Source: JBHPCZ01 sp042573625 (lineage in GTDB: Bacteria > Desulfobacterota > Desulfobacteria > Desulfobacterales > UBA11574). From it: a stretch of 15,458 bases of DNA. Under the pieces are notes generated by a model. That model was not told where the DNA came from and did not search any database. It saw nothing but the letters and a program-made list of their open reading frames with translations. Numbering within the stretch: position 1 is the stretch's first letter; each line of letters starts with the position of its first letter. The position numbers and the translations under genes were made by a program. The stretch covers positions 1-15,458 of the forward strand of contig JBHPCZ010000084.1 in NCBI GenBank assembly GCA_042573625.1, written 5' to 3'. This document shows, piece by piece, positions 1 through 7,145 of this stretch.

Positions 1-2
1 AA

Positions 3-2207
3 GCAGAGATCGAATATGCGGATGAAACATCTCCATCGATTTTTGTCAAATTTCCTTTAACAGACGATGTCAGCGAAGCGTTCCCTGCGTTGGCCGGGAA
101 AGACGTTTTTGTGGTCATATGGACGACAACCCCCTGGACCCTTCCGGCAAATCTTGCCGTGGCGCTTCATCCGGATTTTAATTATGTTGCCGTTGATACG
201 AAGAATGATGAGGTGCTGATACTGGCCGGCGAACTTGTAGAAACCTGTATGAAAGCCTTTGGGTTTTCGGATTTTTCAATCCTTGCCGAAATCCGAGCCG
301 ACAAACTGGAGCGGAAAAAATGCCGCCATCCCATCTATGACCGCGAATCTCTGATCGTTCTCGGCTCTCATGTAACTCTGGATACCGGCACCGGTTGTGT
401 TCACACGGCTCCCGGACATGGACGCGAAGACTATGAAGTAGGGCTGCAGTACGGAATTGATGCCTATTCCCCGGTAGATGACAGCGGCTGCTTTACGGAA
501 GAGGCCGATTTGTATGCCGGTCAATTTGTATTCGCGGCCAACAAGAATATCGTTAACACGCTGCACGAGAACGGCGCCCTTGTCGCACAGGAGACAATGG
601 ACCATTCTTATCCCCATTGCTGGCGCTGCAAGAAACCGGTTATTTTCCGGGCTACCCCCCAGTGGTTCATCTCCATGGACAAAACCGGGTTAAGAAAGAA
701 ATCTCTGGATGAGATCGACAGGGTCAAATGGATACCGCACTGGGGCAGAGAAAGAATATACGGTATGATCGAGAATCGGCCGGACTGGTGCGTATCCCGG
801 CAGCGTGCCTGGGGGGTTCCCATCGCGATATTCTATTGTGAAAAATGTGAATCCCTTTACCTCACACCGGAGATTATCGACCATATCAGTACGCTGTTTG
901 AAGCAAACGGTGCGGACATCTGGTTTGAAAAAGATGTAAAGGAACTTCTTCCGGAGGATTCCGTATGTGATGCGTGTGGCAATAACACATTCATAAAAGA
1001 GAGCGACATCCTGGATGTGTGGTTCGATTCCGGCGTGAGCCATGCGGCGGTCCTGGAAAAACGCTCGAATTTAAAATGGCCTGCGGATCTTTATCTGGAA
1101 GGGAGTGATCAGCACAGAGGCTGGTTTCACAGCTCTTTGCTGACTGCCGTCGGCACACGGGGTAAAGCCCCTTATGAATCGGTTTTGACCCATGGATTTG
1201 TTGTCGATGCTGACGGTAAAAAGATGTCAAAGTCATTGGGCAATGTTGTCGCACCGGAGGAGGTCATCAAAAAGCACGGTGCAGAAATTCTTCGTTTATG
1301 GGTCTCCGCGTCGGACTACAGAGATGACATCCGCATTTCCGAGAATATCCTGAGACAACTGAGCGATGCGTACAGGAGAATTAGAAATACCAGCAGATTC
1401 ATGCTGGGCAATTTATTCGATTTTGATCCTGCCAGGGATGCCGTTCCCTATGAATCGATGCCGGAAATTGACCGGTATGCACTGCACAAACTTCAGGAGC
1501 TGATCGAGAAGGGCATTAAATCGTACGATACATTTGAATTTCATGTTATCTACCATGCCCTGCACAACTACTGTACCCTTGATCTTTCCGCGTTTTACCT
1601 GGATATTTTAAAAGACAGGCTCTATACTTCACCTTCGGATTCTGTGGCCAGAAGAAGCGCACAGACCGTGTTGCACATCCATCTGGATGCACTGGCAAGA
1701 CTCATGGCACCGATCCTCGCCTTCACCGCGGAGGAGATCTGGGATTTCATGCCGGAGCGGGAAGGAAAGGAAAAGAGCGTCCATCTTACATCTCTTCCTG
1801 AAATAAATGAATCGTGGAAAGATGAAAAACTGGCAAAAACGTGGAAACGCATCCTTGAAATTCGCGGCGAGGTAACAAAAGCACTTGAAGAAGCCAGGGT
1901 CAGCAAGCGCATCGGACATTCCCTTGATGCAGCGGTGACCATCGATGCGGATAATTCCCTTTACGATGAACTATATCCCTATGCTGATGATTTAGGGGCC
2001 ATGTTTATTGTTTCCAAGCTGTCGCTGACAAAGAACAACAAGCCTTCAGGCGCCGTTGAGAGTGCTGACGTTAAGGGTCTTTCGATTCTGGTTGAACCTG
2101 CGGCAGGTGACAAGTGTGAACGGTGTTGGGTATATGACACGTCAGTGGGAACAAGTTCCCAACATCCAACCATCTGTCATCGATGCCAGGGTGTGCTCAG
2201 TGGATAA
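3..2207 (+). CDS. ileS: Isoleucyl-tRNA synthetase, 5'-truncated by window edge
   Basis: Charges tRNA-Ile with isoleucine in the cytoplasm and edits mischarged valine. The reading frame is open from base 3, before any start codon, so the gene enters from the left. The 734 visible codons lack roughly the first 200 residues of a normal enzyme of about 930, including the HIGH motif. Visible in order: the editing (CP1) domain with WTTTPWTLPANLAV and the HTAPGHGREDY editing-site motif; the rest of the Rossmann core with DVWFDSG and GSDQHRGWFHSS; the KMSKS loop at bases 1221-1235; the anticodon-binding helical domain; and a C-terminal zinc knuckle (CERC at 2115-2126 and CHRC at 2175-2186). The C-terminal zinc site matches the standard bacterial form. 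lspA follows after a repeat-filled spacer; ileS-lspA is a common bacterial pair. Identification is secure. Confidence 0.97.
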   Translation, partial: AEIEYADETSPSIFVKFPLTDDVSEAFPALAGKDVFVVIWTTTPWTLPANLAVALHPDFNYVAVDTKNDEVLILAGELVETCMKAFGFSDFSILAEIRADKLERKKCRHPIYDRESLIVLGSHVTLDTGTGCVHTAPGHGREDYEVGLQYGIDAYSPVDDSGCFTEEADLYAGQFVFAANKNIVNTLHENGALVAQETMDHSYPHCWRCKKPVIFRATPQWFISMDKTGLRKKSLDEIDRVKWIPHWGRERIYGMIENRPDWCVSRQRAWGVPIAIFYCEKCESLYLTPEIIDHISTLFEANGADIWFEKDVKELLPEDSVCDACGNNTFIKESDILDVWFDSGVSHAAVLEKRSNLKWPADLYLEGSDQHRGWFHSSLLTAVGTRGKAPYESVLTHGFVVDADGKKMSKSLGNVVAPEEVIKKHGAEILRLWVSASDYRDDIRISENILRQLSDAYRRIRNTSRFMLGNLFDFDPARDAVPYESMPEIDRYALHKLQELIEKGIKSYDTFEFHVIYHALHNYCTLDLSAFYLDILKDRLYTSPSDSVARRSAQTVLHIHLDALARLMAPILAFTAEEIWDFMPEREGKEKSVHLTSLPEINESWKDEKLAKTWKRILEIRGEVTKALEEARVSKRIGHSLDAAVTIDADNSLYDELYPYADDLGAMFIVSKLSLTKNNKPSGAVESADVKGLSILVEPAAGDKCERCWVYDTSVGTSSQHPTICHRCQGVLSG

Positions 2208-2214
2208 GATGTTG

Positions 2215-2309
2215 CTTAGCTGTGTCTAAAACCCACCGCTTCCGCCGGAGGGTCCGGAGGGGTTCAACCGATCCGGAGTGCCACGATACGTGAGGCATCA
2301 TTCAACCGG
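2215..2309. repeat. 95-base dispersed repeat, copy A
   Basis: This segment begins 7 bases after the ileS stop codon. It aligns without gaps to 15364-15458, which lies 3 bases after the last gene of the window. By hand count 71 of 95 positions agree, including a shared start (CTTAG), GGAGG, GATCCGG and an exact end (TCAACCGG). Copy A also contains a short perfect palindrome (CCGGA, 3-base loop, TCCGG; 2245-2257) and TTCAACCG twice. Gap-free alignment of non-coding DNA 13 kb apart points to one repeat family. Mechanism and true ends are unknown, and copy B is cut by the window edge. Confidence 0.75.
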
Positions 2310-2313
2310 TGTG

Positions 2314-2473
2314 TTGAATATCGAACATTCAATATCCAATGTCGAATGTAGAAGGAAAACAGCCTGTTTGCCATCGATTTGGATTGACTGTAGAATACGG
2401 CGCTGTCGTATACCCAAGGTAGAGCAGAGACCCCTCGTCATTCGACATTCCTTGTTGAACATTGGATATTCGG
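2314..2473. repeat. Imperfect inverted repeat filling the ileS-lspA spacer
   Basis: Together with copy A this occupies the 297-base spacer between ileS and lspA, where I see no credible gene. The left arm (2314-2348) and the reverse complement of the right arm (2439-2473) agree at 26 of 35 positions by hand count, ending in an exact 11-base match (AATGTCGAATG). The interior carries a small palindrome, ATACG (2395-2399) with CGTAT (2407-2411). The arms are made of recurring words (TTGAATAT, AACATTCAATATCCAATG), a style I associate with dispersed intergenic repeats. It could be a small non-autonomous element or a transcript hairpin. No transposase or clear target duplication is visible. Confidence 0.6.
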
Positions 2474-2504
2474 TAACTGAAAAATAGCAATTTAAGGTAT
2501 TCAT

Positions 2505-3023
2505 TTGGAACCGAGTTCTCAGTCTCGAGTATCAATTTTTAAACACAGAAAATACCTAAAACTTTTCACAGTGGCCGGTCTGGTCATGATTATTGATCAG
2601 ATAACAAAGGCCATGGTTCTAAAGACCCTGCCGCTTTACACGTCTGTTTCCGTGATATCGGGATTTTTCAGCCTTACCCATATTCAAAACCCCGGCGTTG
2701 CTTTCGGTTTCATGGCAAATCAAAATTCAAGTTTATATAAGACGGTGCTTCTTTTGATCACCGCAACGGCAGTATGTGCACTTTTTTATCTTTACCAAAA
2801 GATACCCAGATCTCATCCCCTGCTGGCGACGGGATTTGCCTTGGTTCTAGGTGGTGCCATCGGCAACCTGATCGATAGAATCCGATTTGGAAAAGTGGTT
2901 GACTTCCTGGATTTTTACATCGAAAATTTGCATTGGCCTGCTTTCAACGTCGCAGACAGCGCCATCACGGTTGGAATGTCAATAATTCTCATTCACCTGC
3001 TCTTCAAGAAGATGCCGGAATAG
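2505..3023 (+). CDS. lspA: Lipoprotein signal peptidase (signal peptidase II)
   Basis: Inner-membrane aspartic protease that cleaves the signal peptide of prolipoproteins after Lgt has added diacylglycerol to the lipobox cysteine. The 172-residue length fits the family. Four hydrophobic segments are evident (about 21-38, 46-70, 80-97 and 109-120, with a last helix at about 152-167). Family motifs are clear: DQITK (31-35), NPGVAFGF (62-69), GGAIGNLIDR (116-125) and FNVADSAI (147-154). The catalytic dyad is predicted to be Asp124 and Asp151. The start is TTG at 2505, chosen because AAGG at 2494-2497 gives a 7-base spacing; the first in-frame ATG (2586) would remove the conserved first helix. 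It lies between ileS and lgt, so the neighbourhood groups two consecutive steps of lipoprotein maturation. Confidence 0.95.
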   Translation: MEPSSQSRVSIFKHRKYLKLFTVAGLVMIIDQITKAMVLKTLPLYTSVSVISGFFSLTHIQNPGVAFGFMANQNSSLYKTVLLLITATAVCALFYLYQKIPRSHPLLATGFALVLGGAIGNLIDRIRFGKVVDFLDFYIENLHWPAFNVADSAITVGMSIILIHLLFKKMPE

Positions 3024-3037
3024 CGGGCGATGGTGGG

Positions 3038-3135
3038 TTTTGGATTGCGAATTTTGACGGTTTCGTAAAAAAGTCTGATTTGACTCTCCCCGTGATCAAT
3101 TTTGGAATATAAAATTCCAGAGATAGAATCCAAAA
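3038..3135. repeat. Inverted word-repeat spacer before lgt
   Basis: The 133-base lspA-lgt spacer carries TTTTGGATT at 3038-3046 and its exact complement AATCCAAAA at 3127-3135. The same words recur in looser form (AAAATCGAAAATCCAACATCG) up to the lgt start. A second small hairpin inside pairs TGGAAT (3103-3108) with ATTCCA (3114-3119) around a 5-base loop. The sequence resembles the left-hand ileS-lspA spacer in style but I could not align the two. It may be a degenerate dispersed repeat. It does not have the GC-rich stem and T-run of an intrinsic terminator. Confidence 0.45.
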
Positions 3136-3156
3136 TCGAAAATCCAACATCGAAAA

Positions 3157-3936
3157 ATGTATCCTGTCCTGTTTAAAATAGGTAAGTTGTCGATTTTCAC
3201 TTATGGTGCGTTCGTTGCCGCCGGTTTTGTTGCTGGAATACTACTGGCCAAGCGTGAGGCTGGATTGCTTGGTGAAGATCAGGAAAAGATAATGGATCTT
3301 TGTTTTTATATCCTGATTGCGGCCATCATCGGCTCACGGTTTTTATATGTTGTCATAAATCCTGAGATTTTCTTTTCAGACCCACTGGAGATTTTTCGAA
3401 TTTGGAACGGCGGGTTGGTATTTTACGGCGGGTTTATCGCTGCGGTGGGGGCCGCGATAATTTATTTGAAGAATGAAAAAATATCCATCCCAAAAACCTC
3501 AGATATAATGGCGCCGTCCATTGCCATAGGCCATTTTTTGGGCAGAATGGGTTGTTTTTTTGCCGGGTGCTGCTACGGCAGGGGTTGTGACCTTCCCTGG
3601 GCCGTCAAGTTCACACACCCGGACAGCCTGGCACCCATCGGTATACCCCTTCACCCCACACAACTCTATTCTTCTTTGAACAACTTGATGATTTTTACTG
3701 TTCTCTGGTGTTTTCGCCGTCGGAAAAAATATGATGGTCAGCTTTTCTTGATTTATGTTTTTCTCTACGGGATCACTCGATCGTTTTTGGAAGTGTTTCG
3801 AGGTGATGATAGAGGAGATTCTCTTTTCGGAATTTTTTCTGTTTCTCAGGTATTGGGGTTGTCCATGGCAGTAGTCGCCGTTATTATGCTCCTGCGTCCT
3901 GGCACGCTTTTTAAGAAATTGGAAATTGAAAAATAA
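3157..3936 (+). CDS. lgt: Prolipoprotein diacylglyceryl transferase
   Basis: Inner-membrane enzyme that transfers diacylglycerol from phosphatidylglycerol to the lipobox cysteine of prolipoproteins, the step before LspA. At 259 residues it has the normal family length with about seven hydrophobic segments. Diagnostic motifs: GSRFLYV (59-65), NGGLVFYGGF (84-93), the Lgt signature region GRMGCFFAGCCYG (129-141), HPTQLYSS (166-173) and the late arginines in GITRSFLEVFRGD (205-217). Arg130 corresponds to the signature arginine of E. coli Lgt. Two departures from the E. coli enzyme: Tyr90 sits where E. coli has its conserved His (SFHGG), and the signature segment is rich in cysteine (133, 138, 139, 144). 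As I recall, both also occur in other Lgt sequences. ATG at 3157 is the only start that keeps the first helix, but no ribosome binding site is visible; the bases before it are repeat-like. Confidence 0.94.
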   Translation: MYPVLFKIGKLSIFTYGAFVAAGFVAGILLAKREAGLLGEDQEKIMDLCFYILIAAIIGSRFLYVVINPEIFFSDPLEIFRIWNGGLVFYGGFIAAVGAAIIYLKNEKISIPKTSDIMAPSIAIGHFLGRMGCFFAGCCYGRGCDLPWAVKFTHPDSLAPIGIPLHPTQLYSSLNNLMIFTVLWCFRRRKKYDGQLFLIYVFLYGITRSFLEVFRGDDRGDSLFGIFSVSQVLGLSMAVVAVIMLLRPGTLFKKLEIEK

Positions 3937-3999
3937 GGCGTTTTTGGTACTCAACTGCTCCGCTGGTAATTCTAAAATAGAAAGATCAGTTTTGTTTTT

Positions 4000-4059
4000 A
4001 CCACGAAGATCACGAAGGAAGAAGATAAAATCTTCGTGCTTCTTCGTGCACTTCGTGGT
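4000..4059. repeat. CACGAAG-type long inverted repeat
   Basis: In the 156-base lgt-holA spacer, the left arm 4000-4026 (ACCACGAAGATCACGAAGG...) faces the right arm 4030-4059 (...CTTCTTCGTGCACTTCGTGGT). The innermost GAAGAT/ATCTTC pair is perfect around an AAA loop, and the outer ACCACGAAG/CTTCGTGGT pair is perfect over 9 bases. Between these the pairing is imperfect. CACGAAG occurs twice in the left arm, and CTTCGTG three times in the right arm. No long T-run follows, so it is not a classic terminator, although it could protect or end the lgt transcript. Intergenic repeats of this word are, to my knowledge, common in related bacteria. Confidence 0.7.
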
Positions 4060-4092
4060 GTAATAAATATATTGCTGAGAAACTAATAACAT

Positions 4093-5610
4093 ATGGGTTC
4101 GAGAAGCGATTTTATGCCTGAAATTCACTACAACGCGCTATCAGAATACTTAAATGGCCTGAAAGAACCGAAAAATGGCCGGGTTGCACCGGTATATCTT
4201 ATTTATGGAGAGGAATCGCTTTATAAAACTGCGTTGAATGGCCTTTTGGCCGTATTGATTCCGGACTCAGACCGGTCCCTCAATTACGACCGGATAGACG
4301 GGACAAATGAAAATATTCAAGAAGCGATTCTCCGGATAAACACTTTTTCTCTATTGCCCGGTAAAAAAGTTGTTGCCATTTGTGACGCACAGGTTTTTTA
4401 TACCAAACAGGATGAGGCCGGGCTTCTTAAAAAGGCAAAACAGGCATACGATAATAATGATATTGAAAAGTCCGCCAAATATCTTTTAAACATGCTTAGT
4501 CTTTTAAATCTTTCCTTTGAAGATATTCGCAAGGGGGACAAATACAAAACGCTAAGGTTAGATGAGAGCAGACTGGATGATGACAAGTGGATGGAGGAAA
4601 CTGTAAATTATTGCATGCAAAAAGACTTGTTTATACCCCCTGCAAAAGATACGGCCGGACTTTTAGAGAAAACCATAGAAACAGGATTTCCAAAGGGAAA
4701 CCATCTGATCATTACCACGGATAGGGTTGATAAACGCCGGAAGCTTTTTCAGAGTATTCGTAATTCCGGCATGATTATAGATTGCTCGGTCCCTAAAGGG
4801 GATCGCATGGCAGACAGGACGGCCCAGGAAGCTGTCTTGAAGGAAAGGATGAAGGAGATTCTAACCGAGGGTGGGAAAAGAATGGACAAGGCCGCATACG
4901 CGGCTTTGAATGAGATGACCGGCTTTGACATGCGCACATTTTCCAGCAATCTCGAGAAACTTGTGAATTATGTAGGGAGCCGGAAAGAGATCACAATCAA
5001 TGATGTTCAAGCTGTTTTAAAGCGCACAAAGAAAGATCCCATATATGAATTTACAAATGCGGTGACGGACAAAAACATTGAAAAGGCCTTCTTTTACATG
5101 GACTCTCTCCTTTCAGGCGGTGATATTGACCATCCTCTCCAGCTTCTGGCCGCAGCGCTCAAACAGTTCAGGCACCTCCTTCTGATTAAGGATTTTGTGG
5201 AAAGCTCCTATGGAAGCGACTGGCATTCGGGTGATTCCTTTGGTCATTTTAAAACGCGTGCCATGCCGGCGATGCAGGCGTTTGATAAGGATCTTTTAAA
5301 TCAATTGGAAGATTGGGAGAATAGGGTGTCGGGCCACGGGGAGATGAAATCGAAAGAGGAAAAGGCAAAGCACGCTGAAAAGAAAAAGTCGAAAAAGGGT
5401 AAATTGATTACCGATCTTATGGTTGTTAAAAACCCGAACAATCCCTATCCGGCGTATCAGATGCTTAAGAAATCGGAAAGGTTCACGAAGCAAGAGCTCC
5501 TCGCGGCTTTGAATCATTTAAGTGAAGCTGACTTAAGGCTTAAGTCTACCGGCCAAAACCCCAAGATGGTATTGGAGGATATGATCTTTCGGATTTTCGG
5601 AAAGGTGTGA
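4093..5610 (+). CDS. holA: DNA polymerase III subunit delta (clamp loader), enlarged
   Basis: The delta subunit opens the beta sliding clamp within the clamp-loader complex. The N-terminal domain is recognisable by VAPVYLIYGEESLYK (31-45), the NTFSLLPGKKVVAICDAQ segment (83-100) and LIITTDRVDKRRKLFQ (205-220). The middle helical lid contains FDMRTFSSNLEKLVNYVG (278-295) and DPIYEFTNAV (315-324). The C-terminal collar ends in the typical ALNHLSEADLRLKSTG (472-487) and LEDMIFRIF. At 505 residues it is far longer than the usual 330-350. The excess lies in two places: about 105-200 in domain I (charged, Asp/Lys-rich), and about 370-465 in the collar, including a lysine-rich run (414-437). The start at 4093 is the longest option. 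ATG at 4114 (MPEIHYN) is equally plausible; neither has a good Shine-Dalgarno sequence. Family assignment is firm despite the insertions. Confidence 0.88.
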   Translation: MGSRSDFMPEIHYNALSEYLNGLKEPKNGRVAPVYLIYGEESLYKTALNGLLAVLIPDSDRSLNYDRIDGTNENIQEAILRINTFSLLPGKKVVAICDAQVFYTKQDEAGLLKKAKQAYDNNDIEKSAKYLLNMLSLLNLSFEDIRKGDKYKTLRLDESRLDDDKWMEETVNYCMQKDLFIPPAKDTAGLLEKTIETGFPKGNHLIITTDRVDKRRKLFQSIRNSGMIIDCSVPKGDRMADRTAQEAVLKERMKEILTEGGKRMDKAAYAALNEMTGFDMRTFSSNLEKLVNYVGSRKEITINDVQAVLKRTKKDPIYEFTNAVTDKNIEKAFFYMDSLLSGGDIDHPLQLLAAALKQFRHLLLIKDFVESSYGSDWHSGDSFGHFKTRAMPAMQAFDKDLLNQLEDWENRVSGHGEMKSKEEKAKHAEKKKSKKGKLITDLMVVKNPNNPYPAYQMLKKSERFTKQELLAALNHLSEADLRLKSTGQNPKMVLEDMIFRIFGKV

Positions 5611-5709
5611 TGCGCGATAAAAATGAACGGATGTTCTTCAGCTTTAAAGTCATAGCTCTGCCGGATGGCTATCGTGTGGTAAAGTATTTGTTAAGGAGAT
5701 CGCGGTAAA

Positions 5710-7122
5710 ATGAAGTTCAAGAATAAGACCAAAATCGTATGTACAATTGGACCTGCCAGCCGGTCACCGGCGGTTATCCGTAAATTGATCCACAGCGGGA
5801 TGAATGTGGCGCGGCTCAATTTTTCCCATGGTACTCACTCGGAACATCTTGAAAATATACATAGTATTCGCGCGCTTTCCGAGGAACTGGGTGAGCCTGT
5901 TGCAATTTTGCAGGATCTTTGCGGGCCGAAAATCAGGGTGGGCAAAGTTCGCAAACCTGGGGTTCGGCTCGAGCCCGGACAGAGGTTTTCATTAACCAAT
6001 GAAAATATACTTGGCACGCAAAAGCGCGTGTCGGTCTCCTATCATGACCTTCCGCTGGAAGTTGAAGCAGGCGATCGGATACTTCTGGCTGACGGCATGA
6101 TGGAGCTGCTCGTAAAACAGACCCGCCCAACCGAAATCCAGTGCGAGGTCGTTACCGGGGGTATTCTTACCTCGTATAAAGGCATCAATCTGCCGACAGG
6201 AACGATCCGTGCGGATTTCCTTACGGAAAAGGATGGGGAAGACCTTCTTTTTGGCCTGCACAATGATGTGGATTATGTCGCCCTGTCCTTTGTGAGAAGG
6301 GCGAACGACATCTTGAGGGTTAGAGATATCATAGAGAGTGAAAACAAAGACACCCCGATTATCGCAAAAATCGAAAAACACGAAGCTTTGGACAACATAG
6401 ATGAGATCATAAATGCTTCTGACGGAATCATGGTCGCCCGGGGTGACTTGGGTGTAGAGATACCGCTGGAAAATGTCCCCGTGATTCAGAAGATGCTGGT
6501 TAGAAAGGCAAGTGCCATGGGAAAACCGGTCATCATTGCCACGCAGATGCTTCGCTCAATGGTTGATTCTCCGCGCCCGACAAGGGCCGAAGCAGCGGAT
6601 GTGGCCAATGCTGTTTTAGACGGTGCGGATGCTGTGATGCTTTCCGAAGAAACAGCTATCGGAAATTTTCCGGTGGAAGCCGTTCAATTCATGTCACGTA
6701 TTGCCCAGGAGGCTATAAGGCATTTTCCAAACGAGAAATACCTGCAACTTATGCCTAAGAAAAATATTTCAGAATCCGTCGCGTATGCTTCGTGTGTTTT
6801 GGCAGATATTCTCGATGCGTCCGCCATTATCGCGACGACACGATCCGGTTCAACAGCCCGGCATATTTCGCGCTTTAAGCCCAATCCCAAAATTATAGCC
6901 CTTTCCCCTGATACAGCGACGGTGAGGCGCCTGGCGCTTTACTGGGGATGCATTCCCAGTTTAATTGAAGATGTTAAGGATACAGACGAGATGATCGACA
7001 AGGCCGCAGGGTCGGCGCTTGACAAAGGAAGTATTTCAAAGGGGGATATCGTGGTCATTACAGCCGGACACCCCGTCTATGTCAGCGGTACGACGAACAT
7101 GTTGAAGGTTAAGCGGATTTAA
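5710..7122 (+). CDS. pyk: Pyruvate kinase
   Basis: Catalyses the last step of glycolysis, phosphoenolpyruvate plus ADP to pyruvate plus ATP, in the cytoplasm. The length, 470 residues, equals that of typical bacterial enzymes such as E. coli PykF. Motifs in order: KTKIVCTIGPAS (6-17); GMNVARLNFSHG (30-41) with Arg35 and Asn37; QDLCGPKIR (68-76); the B domain (about 77-165); and the active-site signature AKIEKHEALDNIDEI (219-233) with catalytic Lys220 and metal ligand Glu222, followed by GIMVARGDLGVEIP (239-252) with Asp246. ATQMLRSM (277-284) and PTRAEAADVANAVLDG (290-305) follow. The C-terminal allosteric domain contains TRSGSTARHISRFKP (377-391) but no extra phosphotransfer domain. The usual KIEN is KIEK here. 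AAGGAG at 5693-5698 lies 11 bases before the ATG. The 99-base spacer from holA shows no terminator. Confidence 0.97.
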   Translation: MKFKNKTKIVCTIGPASRSPAVIRKLIHSGMNVARLNFSHGTHSEHLENIHSIRALSEELGEPVAILQDLCGPKIRVGKVRKPGVRLEPGQRFSLTNENILGTQKRVSVSYHDLPLEVEAGDRILLADGMMELLVKQTRPTEIQCEVVTGGILTSYKGINLPTGTIRADFLTEKDGEDLLFGLHNDVDYVALSFVRRANDILRVRDIIESENKDTPIIAKIEKHEALDNIDEIINASDGIMVARGDLGVEIPLENVPVIQKMLVRKASAMGKPVIIATQMLRSMVDSPRPTRAEAADVANAVLDGADAVMLSEETAIGNFPVEAVQFMSRIAQEAIRHFPNEKYLQLMPKKNISESVAYASCVLADILDASAIIATTRSGSTARHISRFKPNPKIIALSPDTATVRRLALYWGCIPSLIEDVKDTDEMIDKAAGSALDKGSISKGDIVVITAGHPVYVSGTTNMLKVKRI

Positions 7123-7145
7123 AGAGAGAGACGGGAGACAGCAGT

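Noticed and set aside
2245..2257. The CCGGA/TCCGG palindrome after ileS as a transcription terminator.
   Set aside because: The stem is only 5 pairs and no T-run follows; it is better treated as part of the dispersed repeat.
2278..2487. A 69-residue + strand ORF between ileS and lspA, with overlapping minus-strand ORFs.
   Set aside because: It lies entirely in repeat and inverted-repeat sequence, has no family resemblance, and open frames on both strands are expected from such palindromic words.
3499..4128. A 209-residue minus-strand ORF over the end of lgt and the following spacer.
   Set aside because: It is antisense to a clear Lgt coding region, passes through the CACGAAG hairpin, and its translation shows no domain or plausible composition.
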